Shown: in pieces, positions 24,883 through 32,505 of the stretch
How positions within the stretch are numbered: position 1 is the first letter of the stretch
Layout of the letters: each line of letters begins with the position of its first letter
NCBI RefSeq assembly: GCF_006439355.1
Contig: NZ_VFTG01000040.1
Span: 1-37,622 of the forward strand
Length of the DNA stretch: 37,622 nt
Reading direction: 5' to 3'
From: Mesorhizobium sp. B4-1-3
GTDB lineage: Bacteria > Pseudomonadota > Alphaproteobacteria > Rhizobiales > Rhizobiaceae
The notes under the pieces: generated by a model
Seen by the model: the letters and a program-made list of their open reading frames with translations, nothing else
What the model was told of the DNA's origin: nothing
Database searches by the model: none
Made by a program: the position numbers and the translations under genes

Positions 24883-25262
24883 GTGTCCGAGCCTTTGCTG
24901 ACCGTCTGGTACAACACCCGCTGCCCAGTGTGCGACGCCGGCATCAGCCGCCAGAGGCGGCGGCTGATCGAGGCGGTCAAGGCTGGCCGCATCGAATTCC
25001 GCGACATCAATTTCGAACCCGAGGCGCTCTCGGTCTTCGGCGCTTCGCTCGAGGATATCCGCCGGCGCCTGCATGCCACCGATGCCGACGGCCGGCTGCT
25101 GGTCGGCGCCGACGTGGCGATCGCGGTCTGGCGGCTCACGCCGGGCGAGGAGTGGCTGGCGAGCCTGTTCGGTAACCCATCGCGCTGCCCCTGACGCGCT
25201 TTGGCTATGACCGTTTCGCGGACCTTCTCTATGCCTGGAACCGGCGCAAGGGCCGCTGGTAG
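24883..25262 (+). pseudogene. DCC/DUF393 thiol-disulfide oxidoreductase-like protein, frameshifted
   Basis: The N-terminal part, LLTVWYNTRCPVCDAGISRQ, carries the C-x-x-C of the DCC (DUF393) family, followed by RRRLHATDADGRLLVGADVAIAVWRLTPG. The frame stops at 25192-25194 after FGNPSRCP. The family's usual C-terminus (LTRFGYDRFADLLYAWNRR) is present in the next frame and ends with TAG at 25262. One extra C in the CCC run at 25176-25178 would rejoin them as GNPIALPLTRFGYD, giving 126 residues. GTG 24883 is the likely start but has a poor ribosome site. Either a recent pseudogene or a homopolymer error. Confidence 0.75.
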
Positions 25263-25314
25263 GCCGCAACTCGACCTCCCAAATGACAGCGATATGCCAA
25301 GGCCTTTGCGTGTT

Positions 25315-25379
25315 TTGCGATACATCGTAAGATATCTTGACCTGCCGAGAGGTTTAGCTTACTTACGATATATCGTAAG
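25315..25379. promoter_or_regulatory. tandem palindromic operators upstream of the PadR gene
   Basis: CTTACGATATATCGTAAG at 25362-25379 is a perfect 18-bp palindrome. A near copy, TTGCGATACATCGTAA, lies at 25315-25330. The 19-base units GCGATACATCGTAAGATAT and ACGATATATCGTAAGATAT share 17 positions and are 48 bases apart. The second lies just upstream of the ribosome site (AAGGAG) of the PadR gene, so autorepression is likely. Confidence 0.75.
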
Positions 25380-25400
25380 ATATAGCTCAAGGAGCAATCC

Positions 25401-26072
25401 ATGCATAAACACGACCATTTCGGGCACAATCATTTCGGCGGGCGCATGTTCATGCGCATGGCCGGCAAATTTGGTGGCAGGGGGGGCGGCGGCTTCGGCC
25501 CGTTCGGCCATGGCGGCAGGGGCGGCGGCCGCGGTGGCCCGGGCGACATGTTCCGCGCCGGGCGCATGCTGGCTGATGGCGATCTCAAGCTGATCACGCT
25601 GTCGCTTCTGGCCGACGCGCCGCGCCACGGCTACGATATTATCAAGGCGCTGGAAGAGCGCACCAGCGGCATCTACAGCCCGAGCCCCGGCGTGGTCTAT
25701 CCGACGCTGACTTTCCTGGAAGAGGCCGGCTACGCCGTGTCGTCCAGCGAGGGCAACAAGAAGGTGTTTTCGATCACCGAGGCCGGCAGGGCGCATCTCG
25801 AGGAGAACCGCGAGATGATCGACAGCGTGCTCGACCATCTCGAGCGCTTCGGCCGCAAGATGGCGGCGGCGCGTGAATGGTTCGGCTGGGGCGACGACAG
25901 GGACGAGGGGCGCCGCGGCCGGTCGGAAACGCGCGACCGCTTTCGCGCGCTGCGCCACCGCCTGCGCGCTGCGCTTGGCGACATCGCCGACGCGCCGGAA
26001 GACAAGCAGGCCGAGGCGATCAGCATCCTGGAAGACGCCGCCGAGGCGATCGAGGCGCTGTCGCGCCGCTAG
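25401..26072 (+). CDS. PadR-family regulator with His/Gly-rich N-terminus, YqjI-like
   Basis: A 223-residue PadR-type regulator. The first 50 residues are rich in His, Gly and Phe (MHKHDHFGHNHFGG, then GRGGGG repeats). The winged HTH follows (about residues 60-130: LKLITLSLLADAPRHGYDIIKALEE as two pieces, then SPSPGVVYPTLTFLEEAG), and a helical C-terminus. E. coli YqjI has the same layout: a His-rich metal-binding head on a PadR domain that responds to nickel and iron. A metal role here is inferred from that. No yqjH-like reductase lies next to it, so the only evident target is its own promoter with two operators. Confidence 0.85.
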   Translation: MHKHDHFGHNHFGGRMFMRMAGKFGGRGGGGFGPFGHGGRGGGRGGPGDMFRAGRMLADGDLKLITLSLLADAPRHGYDIIKALEERTSGIYSPSPGVVYPTLTFLEEAGYAVSSSEGNKKVFSITEAGRAHLEENREMIDSVLDHLERFGRKMAAAREWFGWGDDRDEGRRGRSETRDRFRALRHRLRAALGDIADAPEDKQAEAISILEDAAEAIEALSRR

Positions 26073-26074
26073 TT

Positions 26075-26168
26075 CGTTTCACCGTTTCATGGAAACGGCG
26101 AAACGCCCTATCTCTTTGTTTTTACGCAATTCCGGGCGGAAAACCGCTCACACTTTTCCTGGAATTGC
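26075..26168. repeat. composite repeat: hairpin plus GCAATTCC-arm palindrome
   Basis: The arms 26075-26088 and 26092-26105 (CGTTTCACCGTTTC / GAAACGGCGAAACG) pair with one mismatch. A linker with CTCTTTGTTTTT follows, then a palindrome at 26126-26168 with perfect arms GCAATTCC and GGAATTGC around GGAAAACCGC..CACTTTTCC. The element starts 3 bases after the PadR stop. Confidence 0.8.
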
Positions 26169-26193
26169 TCTAAGCCATTTCACAGGGAAAGCC

Positions 26194-26219
26194 AAAAGCC
26201 CGGAGCGATCCGGGCTTTT
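26194..26219. terminator. bidirectional intrinsic terminator
   Basis: AAAAGCCCGGA (26194-26204) and TCCGGGCTTTT (26209-26219) form a perfect 11-bp stem with loop GCGA and T runs on both strands. It separates the convergent PadR and YiaAB genes. Confidence 0.85.
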
Positions 26220-26251
26220 CGCATGCAGTCGGTGATCGGCAAGGGCGGGGA

Positions 26252-26512
26252 CTATTCCTTCCCGACATATTCGCTGATCAGTTTCTCATTGCGAGCCTTC
26301 TCGATCTTGGCGGTGGTCTCGGCCGCGATCCGCTCGTCGGTGCGGTACTTGACCAGGTTCACCAGGCTGCCGGTGAGCAGGAGGACGCCCATGGCCCAGT
26401 AGCCCTTGGTCGAGAGGTCGACCGGGGCCAGCCACAGCGACAGGCCGAGCATGAAATAGGCGGTGCCTACCGACACGGTGTTGAACAGGATATAGGTCTG
26501 ATTGCCGTTCAT
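26252..26512 (-). CDS. YiaA/YiaB-family two-helix membrane protein
   Basis: An 86-residue protein with two membrane helices: FNTVSVGTAYFMLGLSLWLAP and KGYWAMGVLLLTGSLVNLVK. The C-terminal tail is charged and cytoplasmic or periplasmic. This is the YiaAB domain pattern; the function is unknown. AAGGAA precedes ATG 26512. It follows the PspA-like gene after 57 bases on the same strand, so they probably form an operon under the TetR protein encoded upstream. Confidence 0.85.
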   Translation of the reverse strand: MNGNQTYILFNTVSVGTAYFMLGLSLWLAPVDLSTKGYWAMGVLLLTGSLVNLVKYRTDERIAAETTAKIEKARNEKLISEYVGKE

Positions 26513-26569
26513 CGTATTGTTCCTTGGATTTGGTCTGTTTCGGATTTGATCTGATTTCGGAAAGCGGGT

Positions 26570-27250
26570 TCAGTTCAGGGATTTGAGGCGCGCCAGGACG
26601 TCCTCGGCGCGCACCTTGGTGGCCGGTCCGTGGCCCGCTTCGGCAAGGCGTTCGCGGATCGCCTCGTGGCGCAATTCGCCTTCGATCTCGTCGAGGATGC
26701 CGGCTTCCTCGAAAGGGTCGCTGCTCTCCCTGATGCGGGCGAGCAGTTCCTCCGCTTCATTGATGCTCGCGGTGCGGCCGATCGAGCGGTTGAGGCGCGA
26801 CTGCGCCTTGCGTTCGGCATCGATCGCCTGAGCCGAGATCATACCCTGGTTGAGGCCGACGATGCGGCGATGCGCCTGCTCGACCGAGAGGCGCATCCGC
26901 AAGGTCTTCTCGCCCAGGCTCTTGACCGTGGCGCGTCGAACCTCGCGCTCGTTCTCGAGTTCGGCGATCGCCGAAGCGCCGCCTTCGGCAAGCGCCTGGT
27001 TGTTGGCCGAGAGCGCGCTCAGCGTACGGGTTTCCAGGTCGGCGATGCGGCGGTCGAACTGGTCGAGGCTGGTCTGCTCGGCACGCTGGCGCACGATCAG
27101 CGAGGCGAGCGTCTGCTTCGCGGCGGCGAGGCTCGCCTCCGCATCACGGATACGCTGCGCCAGAAGGTCGATAGCAAAGCGATCCTTCAGATTGTCCTCG
27201 GCCCGGGCGCTGGCGCCATCCAGCAATGTTTTGATCAGGCTAAGCATCAT
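26570..27250 (-). CDS. PspA/IM30-family membrane stress protein
   Basis: A 226-residue, almost wholly helical coiled-coil protein of the PspA/IM30/Vipp1 family, which coats and stabilises damaged inner membranes. It starts MMLSLIKTLLDGASARAEDNL and continues with long Ala/Glu/Arg heptads such as RIRDAEASLAAAKQTLASLI. GGGAGA lies five bases before ATG 27250. No PspF-type activator or sigma-54 promoter is seen. Instead three TGAAC-N3-GTTCA sites separate it from a divergent TetR gene, so control is probably by derepression. Confidence 0.87.
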   Translation of the reverse strand: MMLSLIKTLLDGASARAEDNLKDRFAIDLLAQRIRDAEASLAAAKQTLASLIVRQRAEQTSLDQFDRRIADLETRTLSALSANNQALAEGGASAIAELENEREVRRATVKSLGEKTLRMRLSVEQAHRRIVGLNQGMISAQAIDAERKAQSRLNRSIGRTASINEAEELLARIRESSDPFEEAGILDEIEGELRHEAIRERLAEAGHGPATKVRAEDVLARLKSLN

Positions 27251-27267
27251 GTCTTCTCCCTGTTGGT

Positions 27268-27338
27268 GTGAACGATGTTCACGGAGTCAAGATAACAGAA
27301 AATGAACAATGTTCAAGGCGTATCTTGAACGCTGTTCA
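27268..27338. promoter_or_regulatory. three TGAAC-N3-GTTCA operators in the PspA/TetR divergent promoter
   Basis: TGAACGATGTTCA (27269-27281), TGAACAATGTTCA (27303-27315) and TGAACGCTGTTCA (27326-27338) are three 13-bp dyads with identical arms. Centres are 34 and 23 bases apart. The first extends to a 15-bp dyad and lies 18 bases before the PspA start. They are the likely sites of the TetR protein encoded at 27423. Confidence 0.85.
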
Positions 27339-27422
27339 TGGGACGTCGGACATGGTAAATGCAGGCAAATGGAATGAGTCCGGATCGGCCGACCGGATCC
27401 GGAGAAAGGAACAGGAAAGAGC

Positions 27423-28064
27423 ATGGCTCTGGACAAGGAAGAAATGAGCGAGAAGGTGCTCGCTATCGCCGAGGCGCTGCTCAACGAGGGCGGGGCCGAG
27501 AACCTGAAAGCGCGCACCATCGCCGAGCAAGCCGGCATTTCGGTCGGATCGGTCTACAACCTGTTCGCCGATCTCGACGAGGTGCATCGCGCCGTCAACA
27601 TGCGGCTGCTCGACCGGCTGGGCGCCACAGGCCTGGCGGCGATGGCCGATCTCGAAAGGCAAGGGGTGACCGATGTCCAGCACCGCATCCTGGCGATGGC
27701 CGCCGCCTATGTGCGTTTCGTCGAGGCCCATCCCGGCAGCTGGCCGGCGGTGCTCGCCTTCAACCGCCGCCGCACCACGCGGCCCGGCCCGGACGCCTAT
27801 GACGCGCTGCTCGACGCGCTTTTCGACATCGTCGCCGGCGTGCTCAAGGCGGGCGACTTCGGCCTCGACGACAAGCGCCGCGCGCTTGCGGCCCGCACCT
27901 TGTGGTCAAGCGTGCATGGCATCGTGACCAGCGGCTATGTGGCCAATTCGGACAGCCGGCAGGCCGAGGAAATCTGGCATCAGATCGAGCTTCTGGTCGG
28001 CGTTTTCGTCAAGGGGCTGGAACACGGCGGCGCATTCGCGCATGCTGAGACAAAGTCGGAATAA
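27423..28064 (+). CDS. TetR-family transcriptional regulator
   Basis: A 213-residue TetR-type repressor. The N-terminal HTH spans about residues 10-55 (NLKARTIAEQAGISVGSVYNLF). The C-terminal domain (about 75-205) has the pattern RTLWSSVHGIVTSGYV, similar to the TetR_C domain that carries a W-H/W-x-x-H-G ligand-pocket motif. It is divergent from the PspA-YiaAB operon, with three matching operators between them, and is followed after 51 bases by an HlyU-type gene. It probably represses both transcripts. The inducer is unknown. Confidence 0.88.
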   Translation: MALDKEEMSEKVLAIAEALLNEGGAENLKARTIAEQAGISVGSVYNLFADLDEVHRAVNMRLLDRLGATGLAAMADLERQGVTDVQHRILAMAAAYVRFVEAHPGSWPAVLAFNRRRTTRPGPDAYDALLDALFDIVAGVLKAGDFGLDDKRRALAARTLWSSVHGIVTSGYVANSDSRQAEEIWHQIELLVGVFVKGLEHGGAFAHAETKSE

Positions 28065-28115
28065 ACAGGGGCGCCGTGAAGCTTCCGGCGCCCGCGTGAA
28101 ATGGAGTTTTGAAAG

Positions 28116-28409
28116 ATGTCTTTTCTGAAAAAGCTTTTCGGCGGCGGCGGTGCCGAGGCTACGGAGACCGGCTCCGCCCAGCCGGCCAAGCAGGTCGAGC
28201 ACAAGGGCTTCCTGATCAGCGCGACGCCCTACAAGGCCGACGGCCAGTACCAGACCTGCGGCGTCGTCTCCAAGGAAGTCGAAGGCGTGATGAAGGAGCA
28301 CCGCTTCATCCGCGCCGACCGTTTCGCCGGGCTGGACGACGCCGTCGACATCTCGATCAAGAAGGGCATCCAGCTCGTCGACGAGCAGGGCGAGAAGATA
28401 TTCGGTTAG
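28116..28409 (+). CDS. HlyU-family protein
   Basis: A 97-residue protein: MSFLKKLFGGGGAEATETGS, then a core with VEHKGFLISATPYKADGQYQTCG and HRFIRADRFAGLDDAVDISI. This is the HlyU/PF10115-type domain found in many alphaproteobacteria. It is called a transcriptional activator in databases, but it lacks a recognisable DNA-binding motif here and its role is not established. GGAG precedes ATG 28116. It is the second gene of the TetR transcript, in the same neighbourhood as PspA and YiaAB. Confidence 0.8.
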   Translation: MSFLKKLFGGGGAEATETGSAQPAKQVEHKGFLISATPYKADGQYQTCGVVSKEVEGVMKEHRFIRADRFAGLDDAVDISIKKGIQLVDEQGEKIFG

Positions 28410-28442
28410 CTGTCGCGGCGGCTCTTTGCTCTGCCGTGCCGC

Positions 28443-29375
28443 TCAGAACGCGACCTTGTCGCCGCCCTTGAGCTGCAGGATCTGCCGCGCTTCGTCGGGC
28501 GTGGCGATCGATGCGCCGAGGCCTTCGATGATCTGGCGGACCTTGGTCACCTGTTCGGCGCTGGAGCGGGCGAGCTTGCCCTTGCCGATCCATAGCGAGT
28601 CCTCCAGGCCAACCCGCACATTGCCGCCCAGCGCAATCGCTTGCGTGGCGATCGGCAATTGATGGCGGCCGGCGCCGAGCACCGACCAATGATAGTCGTC
28701 GCCGAACAGGCGGTCGGCCGTGCGCTTCATGTGCGCGACGTCCTCTGGATGCGTGCCGATGCCACCGAGAATGCCGAACACGCTCTGGACGAAGAAGGGC
28801 GCCTTGACCAGGCCGCGCTCGACGAAATGCGCCAGCGTGTAGAGATGGCCGATGTCGTAGCATTCGATCTCGAAGCGCGTGCCGTTGTCGGCGCAGGTGC
28901 GCAAAATGTGCTCGATGTCGCCAAAAGTGTTGCGGAAGATGCGGTCGCGCGAGGATTCCAGATAGGGCCGCTCCCAGTCATGCTCGAAGGTCTTGAAGCG
29001 CTCCAACATCGGGAACAGCGCGAAATTCATCGAGCCCATGTTGAGCGACGCGACTTCCGGCGCGAACACCTTGGCCGGCCTGACGCGTTCCTCAACGCTC
29101 ATCGTCGCCGCACCTCCGGTGGTGATGTTGACCACGCAGTTGGAGCGCTGCTTGATGACCTGCAGGAACGGGGCGAATGCCTCGGTCGACTGATCGGGGC
29201 GCCCATCGACCGGGTTGCGGGCGTGAAGATGGACGATCGCGGCACCCGCTTCGGCCGCCTCGATAGCGGCAGTGGCGATTTCTTCCGCCGTCACCGGCAG
29301 ATGCGGCGACATCGATGGCGTATGGATCGAGCCCGTTACCGCGCAGGTGATGATGATCTTGTTCTGGTTCGCCAC
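28443..29375 (-). CDS. beta-keto acid cleavage enzyme (BKACE/Kce family)
   Basis: A 310-residue TIM-barrel enzyme of the BKACE family, zinc enzymes that react a beta-keto acid with acetyl-CoA to give acetoacetate and a CoA ester; the founding member cleaves 3-keto-5-aminohexanoate. It starts NKIIITCAVTGSIHTPSMSPHLP, with the zinc-binding IVHLHARNP near residue 50, then NITTGGA and FEIECYDIGHLYTL, and ends near GLEDSLWIGKGK. The start is GTG 29375, with AGGA eight bases upstream. It is the last gene of an operon with a sugar-type ABC transporter, 36 bases behind the permease. Its natural substrate is unknown. Confidence 0.88.
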   Translation of the reverse strand: MANQNKIIITCAVTGSIHTPSMSPHLPVTAEEIATAAIEAAEAGAAIVHLHARNPVDGRPDQSTEAFAPFLQVIKQRSNCVVNITTGGAATMSVEERVRPAKVFAPEVASLNMGSMNFALFPMLERFKTFEHDWERPYLESSRDRIFRNTFGDIEHILRTCADNGTRFEIECYDIGHLYTLAHFVERGLVKAPFFVQSVFGILGGIGTHPEDVAHMKRTADRLFGDDYHWSVLGAGRHQLPIATQAIALGGNVRVGLEDSLWIGKGKLARSSAEQVTKVRQIIEGLGASIATPDEARQILQLKGGDKVAF

Positions 29376-29411
29376 TTATGATCCTCGATCTCTTCGTTGT
29401 TTCGACCGCGC

Positions 29412-30245
29412 CTATTTGACCGCGCCTTGCGTGATGCCGGAAATGAACTGCTTCGACAGCACGATGTAGAGCAGCGTAATCGGCAGCGCCGCCAGTGTCA
29501 GCCCGGTGAACAGCACCCCCCAGTCGGTGGTGAATTCGCCAACGAACACGGTCAGCCCTTGCGGCAGTGTCTTCAAATTGTCGGAGGTGATCAGCACCAG
29601 TGGAAAGAAAAAGTCGTTCCAGATCGGCACCGCGTTCTGGATCGCCACGATCACCAGCGCCGGCCGCGCCAACGGCAGCATGATCGACCACATGATGCGA
29701 AGCTCGCTGGCGCCGTCCATGCGGGCGGACTCCTCCAGCTCGCGCGGCAAGGTGCGCAGGAAGCCGGTCATGATGAAGACGGCCGAGGGAATGCCCATCG
29801 CCACATAGACCAGCACCAGCCCGAGATAGCTGTCGACGAGGCCGAGCGTGTCGAGCTGGATGAACAGGGGAATAATCGCGAGCTTCAGCGGCACCGTCAT
29901 GCCGCTCAGGAAGAACATCAGGACCAGCGAGCTCAGCCGGAACTGGTAGCGGGCGATGGCGTAGCCGGCGAGCGTACTGAACAGCAGGATCAGCGCCACC
30001 GAGGCGACGGTGATGCCGACCGAGTTCGCCAGATAGCGGACGAAATTGGTCTCGGTCCACACCTTCTCAAGATTGGCGGTGGAGAAATGCGTCGGCAGCG
30101 AAAGCGGTGAGGAAAAAATCTCGGCGTTTGTCTTGAACGACGAGGCCACCATGACGAACAACGGATAGATCATGATGACTGCATTGACCGCCAGCAAGAG
30201 CTGGATGGCGCCGTTCCTGAAGGTCTCGCCGCGATCCCTCATCAT
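29412..30245 (-). CDS. ABC carbohydrate transporter permease, MalG-like (CUT1)
   Basis: A 277-residue inner-membrane permease with six predicted helices. The cytoplasmic EAA loop, which contacts the ATPase, reads EESARMDGASELRIMWSIMLPLARPAL (two pieces: EESARMDGASELRI and MWSIMLPLARPAL). The C-terminus FISGITQGAVK is typical of CUT1 MalG proteins. ATG 30245 overlaps the stop of the MalF-like gene by four bases (ATGA), indicating translational coupling. The heterodimer partner is the upstream MalF-like protein. No ATPase gene is in the window, so a shared MsmK/UgpC-type subunit is presumably used. Confidence 0.92.
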   Translation of the reverse strand: MMRDRGETFRNGAIQLLLAVNAVIMIYPLFVMVASSFKTNAEIFSSPLSLPTHFSTANLEKVWTETNFVRYLANSVGITVASVALILLFSTLAGYAIARYQFRLSSLVLMFFLSGMTVPLKLAIIPLFIQLDTLGLVDSYLGLVLVYVAMGIPSAVFIMTGFLRTLPRELEESARMDGASELRIMWSIMLPLARPALVIVAIQNAVPIWNDFFFPLVLITSDNLKTLPQGLTVFVGEFTTDWGVLFTGLTLAALPITLLYIVLSKQFISGITQGAVK

Positions 30246-31177
30246 TGCTCGATTTCGCGGCGGCGCAGATAGCGCAGGGCGATGGCCGTGACGCCGGCGA
30301 CGAAGACGAACATCAGCACCGCCAGCGCGCTGCCCTGGCCGAAATCCTGGATGCCGGTGGTCGTGCTGCCGAAGGCCGTTCGGTAGAAATAGAGGCCAAG
30401 CACGTCGGTCGAGCCGCCGGGCGAGCCGGTCAGGCCAGCCATGACGTAAGGGATCTCGAACCAGTTGAAGCTGCCGATGAAGGTCAGGATGGTGACGATG
30501 GTGACGCTGGGCGCAATCAACGGCCAGACGATCTTCGTCATCAGCGCGTAGTCGCCGGCGCCGTCGAGGCGGGCAGCTTCCAGCACGTCCTTGCTGATGC
30601 GCTGCATGCCGGCAAGCAGCACCAGCGTCGGGAAGCCCAGCCAGTGCCAGACGTTGGCGAAGAGAATGCTGCCGAGAGCGGTGTTTTCGTTGCCAAGCCA
30701 CGGAATAGCGCCGATCCCGACCAGGCCAAGCAGCTGGTTCACCAGCCCGAACAGCGGATGCAGGAACAGCCTCCACAGAAAGCCGACGATCACCGCCGAC
30801 AGCACCACCGGCAGGAAGACGATGACCTGATGGATGCGGTGTCCCGGCAGCGCCTTGAGCAGCGCGAAGGCGATCAGGAAGGCAGTGCCGTTCTCGAACA
30901 GCATCAGCGCCAGGAAGGCGATGACATTGTGCTTCAGCGCGTTGTAGGTCCAGTCGCTGTACGGCTTTTCGAACAGCACCTGGCGGAAGTTTTCAAGTCC
31001 AATGAAACCCGAAGGCCGCAAGCCATTGAAATCATAGAAGGCGAAGCGGAAGGCCGACAGGACCGGCCACAGCACGAACAGCACCATGACCACCAGGGCC
31101 GGCGTCAGCAACGCGGAAATCCAGAGCGACCGGCGCCACACAAAAGGTCTTCCGGCATGGCGCCAGCCGTCTGTCAT
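30242..31177 (-). CDS. ABC carbohydrate transporter permease, MalF-like (CUT1)
   Basis: A 311-residue permease. A basic N-terminal tail is followed by LLTPALVVMVLFVLWPVLSA as the first helix. The region FRFAFYDFNGLRPSGFIGLENF is typical of CUT1 MalF-type proteins, and the EAA loop is LEAARLDGAGDYALMTKIVWPLIAP (pieces LEAARLDGAGDYAL and MTKIVWPLIAP). ATG 31177 begins right behind the binding-protein stop (TGAGATG), and the C-terminus overlaps the MalG-like start. It forms the transmembrane pore with the MalG-like protein. Confidence 0.92.
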   Translation of the reverse strand: MTDGWRHAGRPFVWRRSLWISALLTPALVVMVLFVLWPVLSAFRFAFYDFNGLRPSGFIGLENFRQVLFEKPYSDWTYNALKHNVIAFLALMLFENGTAFLIAFALLKALPGHRIHQVIVFLPVVLSAVIVGFLWRLFLHPLFGLVNQLLGLVGIGAIPWLGNENTALGSILFANVWHWLGFPTLVLLAGMQRISKDVLEAARLDGAGDYALMTKIVWPLIAPSVTIVTILTFIGSFNWFEIPYVMAGLTGSPGGSTDVLGLYFYRTAFGSTTTGIQDFGQGSALAVLMFVFVAGVTAIALRYLRRREIEQ

Positions 31178-31178
31178 C

Positions 31179-32429
31179 TCACTTGCCCTGGAACGGCTTG
31201 TACCATTTGGCGAGGCCGTCAGTGAGGTCGGCGGCGAGCTGGTCCGGCGTGATAGATCCGGACATCATCTTGGTGATGTCGCCCTGCAGCAGTTCCGATC
31301 CCGTCGGCTTCTCGAAGCGGAAATAGACGACATTGATATGTGGCATGGCCGTGTCGTTCAACTTGGCGACATGCGAGAGCAGCTCGTCCTTGATGACGAC
31401 GCCCTTGATCGGCGAGATGTTGCCGAGCAGCGCGGAGAACTTGTCGCCGAATTCCTTGGTGCCCATCCAGTTGACCAGCTTGAGCGCGGCTTCCTTGTTG
31501 GCCGACTTGGAATTGACGGCGTAGCCGCCATCGAAGAATTTCGTGGCTTGCGGCGTGTCGCCGGGCTTCGCCATCGGCGGAGCGACAAAGTCCATGTTGA
31601 TGGCGGGGTTCTGCGAACGGTAGGTGGCAATGTCGAAGCTGCCGCCGGCAAGCATCGCCGCCTTGCCGCTGAGGAACAGCTGGCCGGCCGTGTCGTAGTC
31701 GATGCCTTCGAAGCCGTCGGGCATGTAGGGGCGCAGTTCGAGCAGCTTGCTGAGGGCCGCGACATAGCGCGGATCCTTGAAGGTGGTCTTCCCGCTGGTC
31801 AGGTCGCTGACGAAGTCCTGGCCGAGGAACGGGTTGGTGAAGATTGCCACGAACATCTCGTTGAACCAGCTGGTGCCCATGCCGTTTGCAAGCGGATAGA
31901 TGCCCTTTTCCTTCAGAGCCTTACTGACGGTGACGAACTCGTCCCAGGTGATCGGCGGCGTCAGGCCGGCGTTGGCGAAGACGTCCTTGTTGATGAACAG
32001 GCCAAGCGTCTGGGAGGCGAAGGGCAGCGAATAAACTTTCTTGTCGGCGCGGTAGGTGCCGGACACCAGCGCATCCGCCGGCTGGTTGGCGAGCGACGGC
32101 ACGGCCGCCATGTCGAGCGGCTCGAAATAGCCGGCCTTCACGAACTGCTCGAGCCAGCCATAGGCGTGGGTGTGGATGACGTCGCCGCCCTTGCCGCCGG
32201 CCAAGGCCGTGGAGACGATGGTCGGGTAATTCTCGTCGGGGAAGGACTCGAACTTCACATGGATGTCCGGATTGGCCTTGGTGAAGTCGGCGAAGAGCTC
32301 GTTGTAGGCGGCCTTGTCTTCCTGGCGCCAGGTCCAGAACGAGATGTCGGTGGCACGCGCCACGCTTGATGCGAATCCCCACGCGAAAGAGGCGGACGCG
32401 AGGGCCAGGCCGATCCTTCTCCTGCTCAT
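31179..32429 (-). CDS. ABC sugar-type extracellular solute-binding protein
   Basis: A 416-residue periplasmic binding protein of the SBP_bac_1 family. The signal peptide is MSRRRIGLALASASFAWGFA.., with cleavage probably after ARA at about residue 26, giving a mature start TDISFWTWRQ. The body shows FADFTKANPDIHVKFES, GGDVIHTHAYGWL and PITWDEFVTVSKALKEKG, typical of carbohydrate CUT1 binding proteins. GGGAGA precedes ATG 32429. It is the first gene of the transporter-BKACE operon and delivers the substrate to the two permeases. The ligand is not evident; the kinase and SIS genes opposite suggest an amino sugar. Confidence 0.92.
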   Translation of the reverse strand: MSRRRIGLALASASFAWGFASSVARATDISFWTWRQEDKAAYNELFADFTKANPDIHVKFESFPDENYPTIVSTALAGGKGGDVIHTHAYGWLEQFVKAGYFEPLDMAAVPSLANQPADALVSGTYRADKKVYSLPFASQTLGLFINKDVFANAGLTPPITWDEFVTVSKALKEKGIYPLANGMGTSWFNEMFVAIFTNPFLGQDFVSDLTSGKTTFKDPRYVAALSKLLELRPYMPDGFEGIDYDTAGQLFLSGKAAMLAGGSFDIATYRSQNPAINMDFVAPPMAKPGDTPQATKFFDGGYAVNSKSANKEAALKLVNWMGTKEFGDKFSALLGNISPIKGVVIKDELLSHVAKLNDTAMPHINVVYFRFEKPTGSELLQGDITKMMSGSITPDQLAADLTDGLAKWYKPFQGK

Positions 32430-32505
32430 CTTGCTGATCTCCCATTGCGCGCTTGATGCGCTTCGACGGGATTAATCAAACCATAGTTCTTGCCGTCTGA
32501 AAAGA

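Noticed and set aside
25201..25593. 130-codon plus-strand open frame between the DCC and PadR genes
   Set aside because: It runs through the PadR operators and into the PadR gene in another frame. The useful coding signal there belongs to the shifted DCC C-terminus and to PadR.
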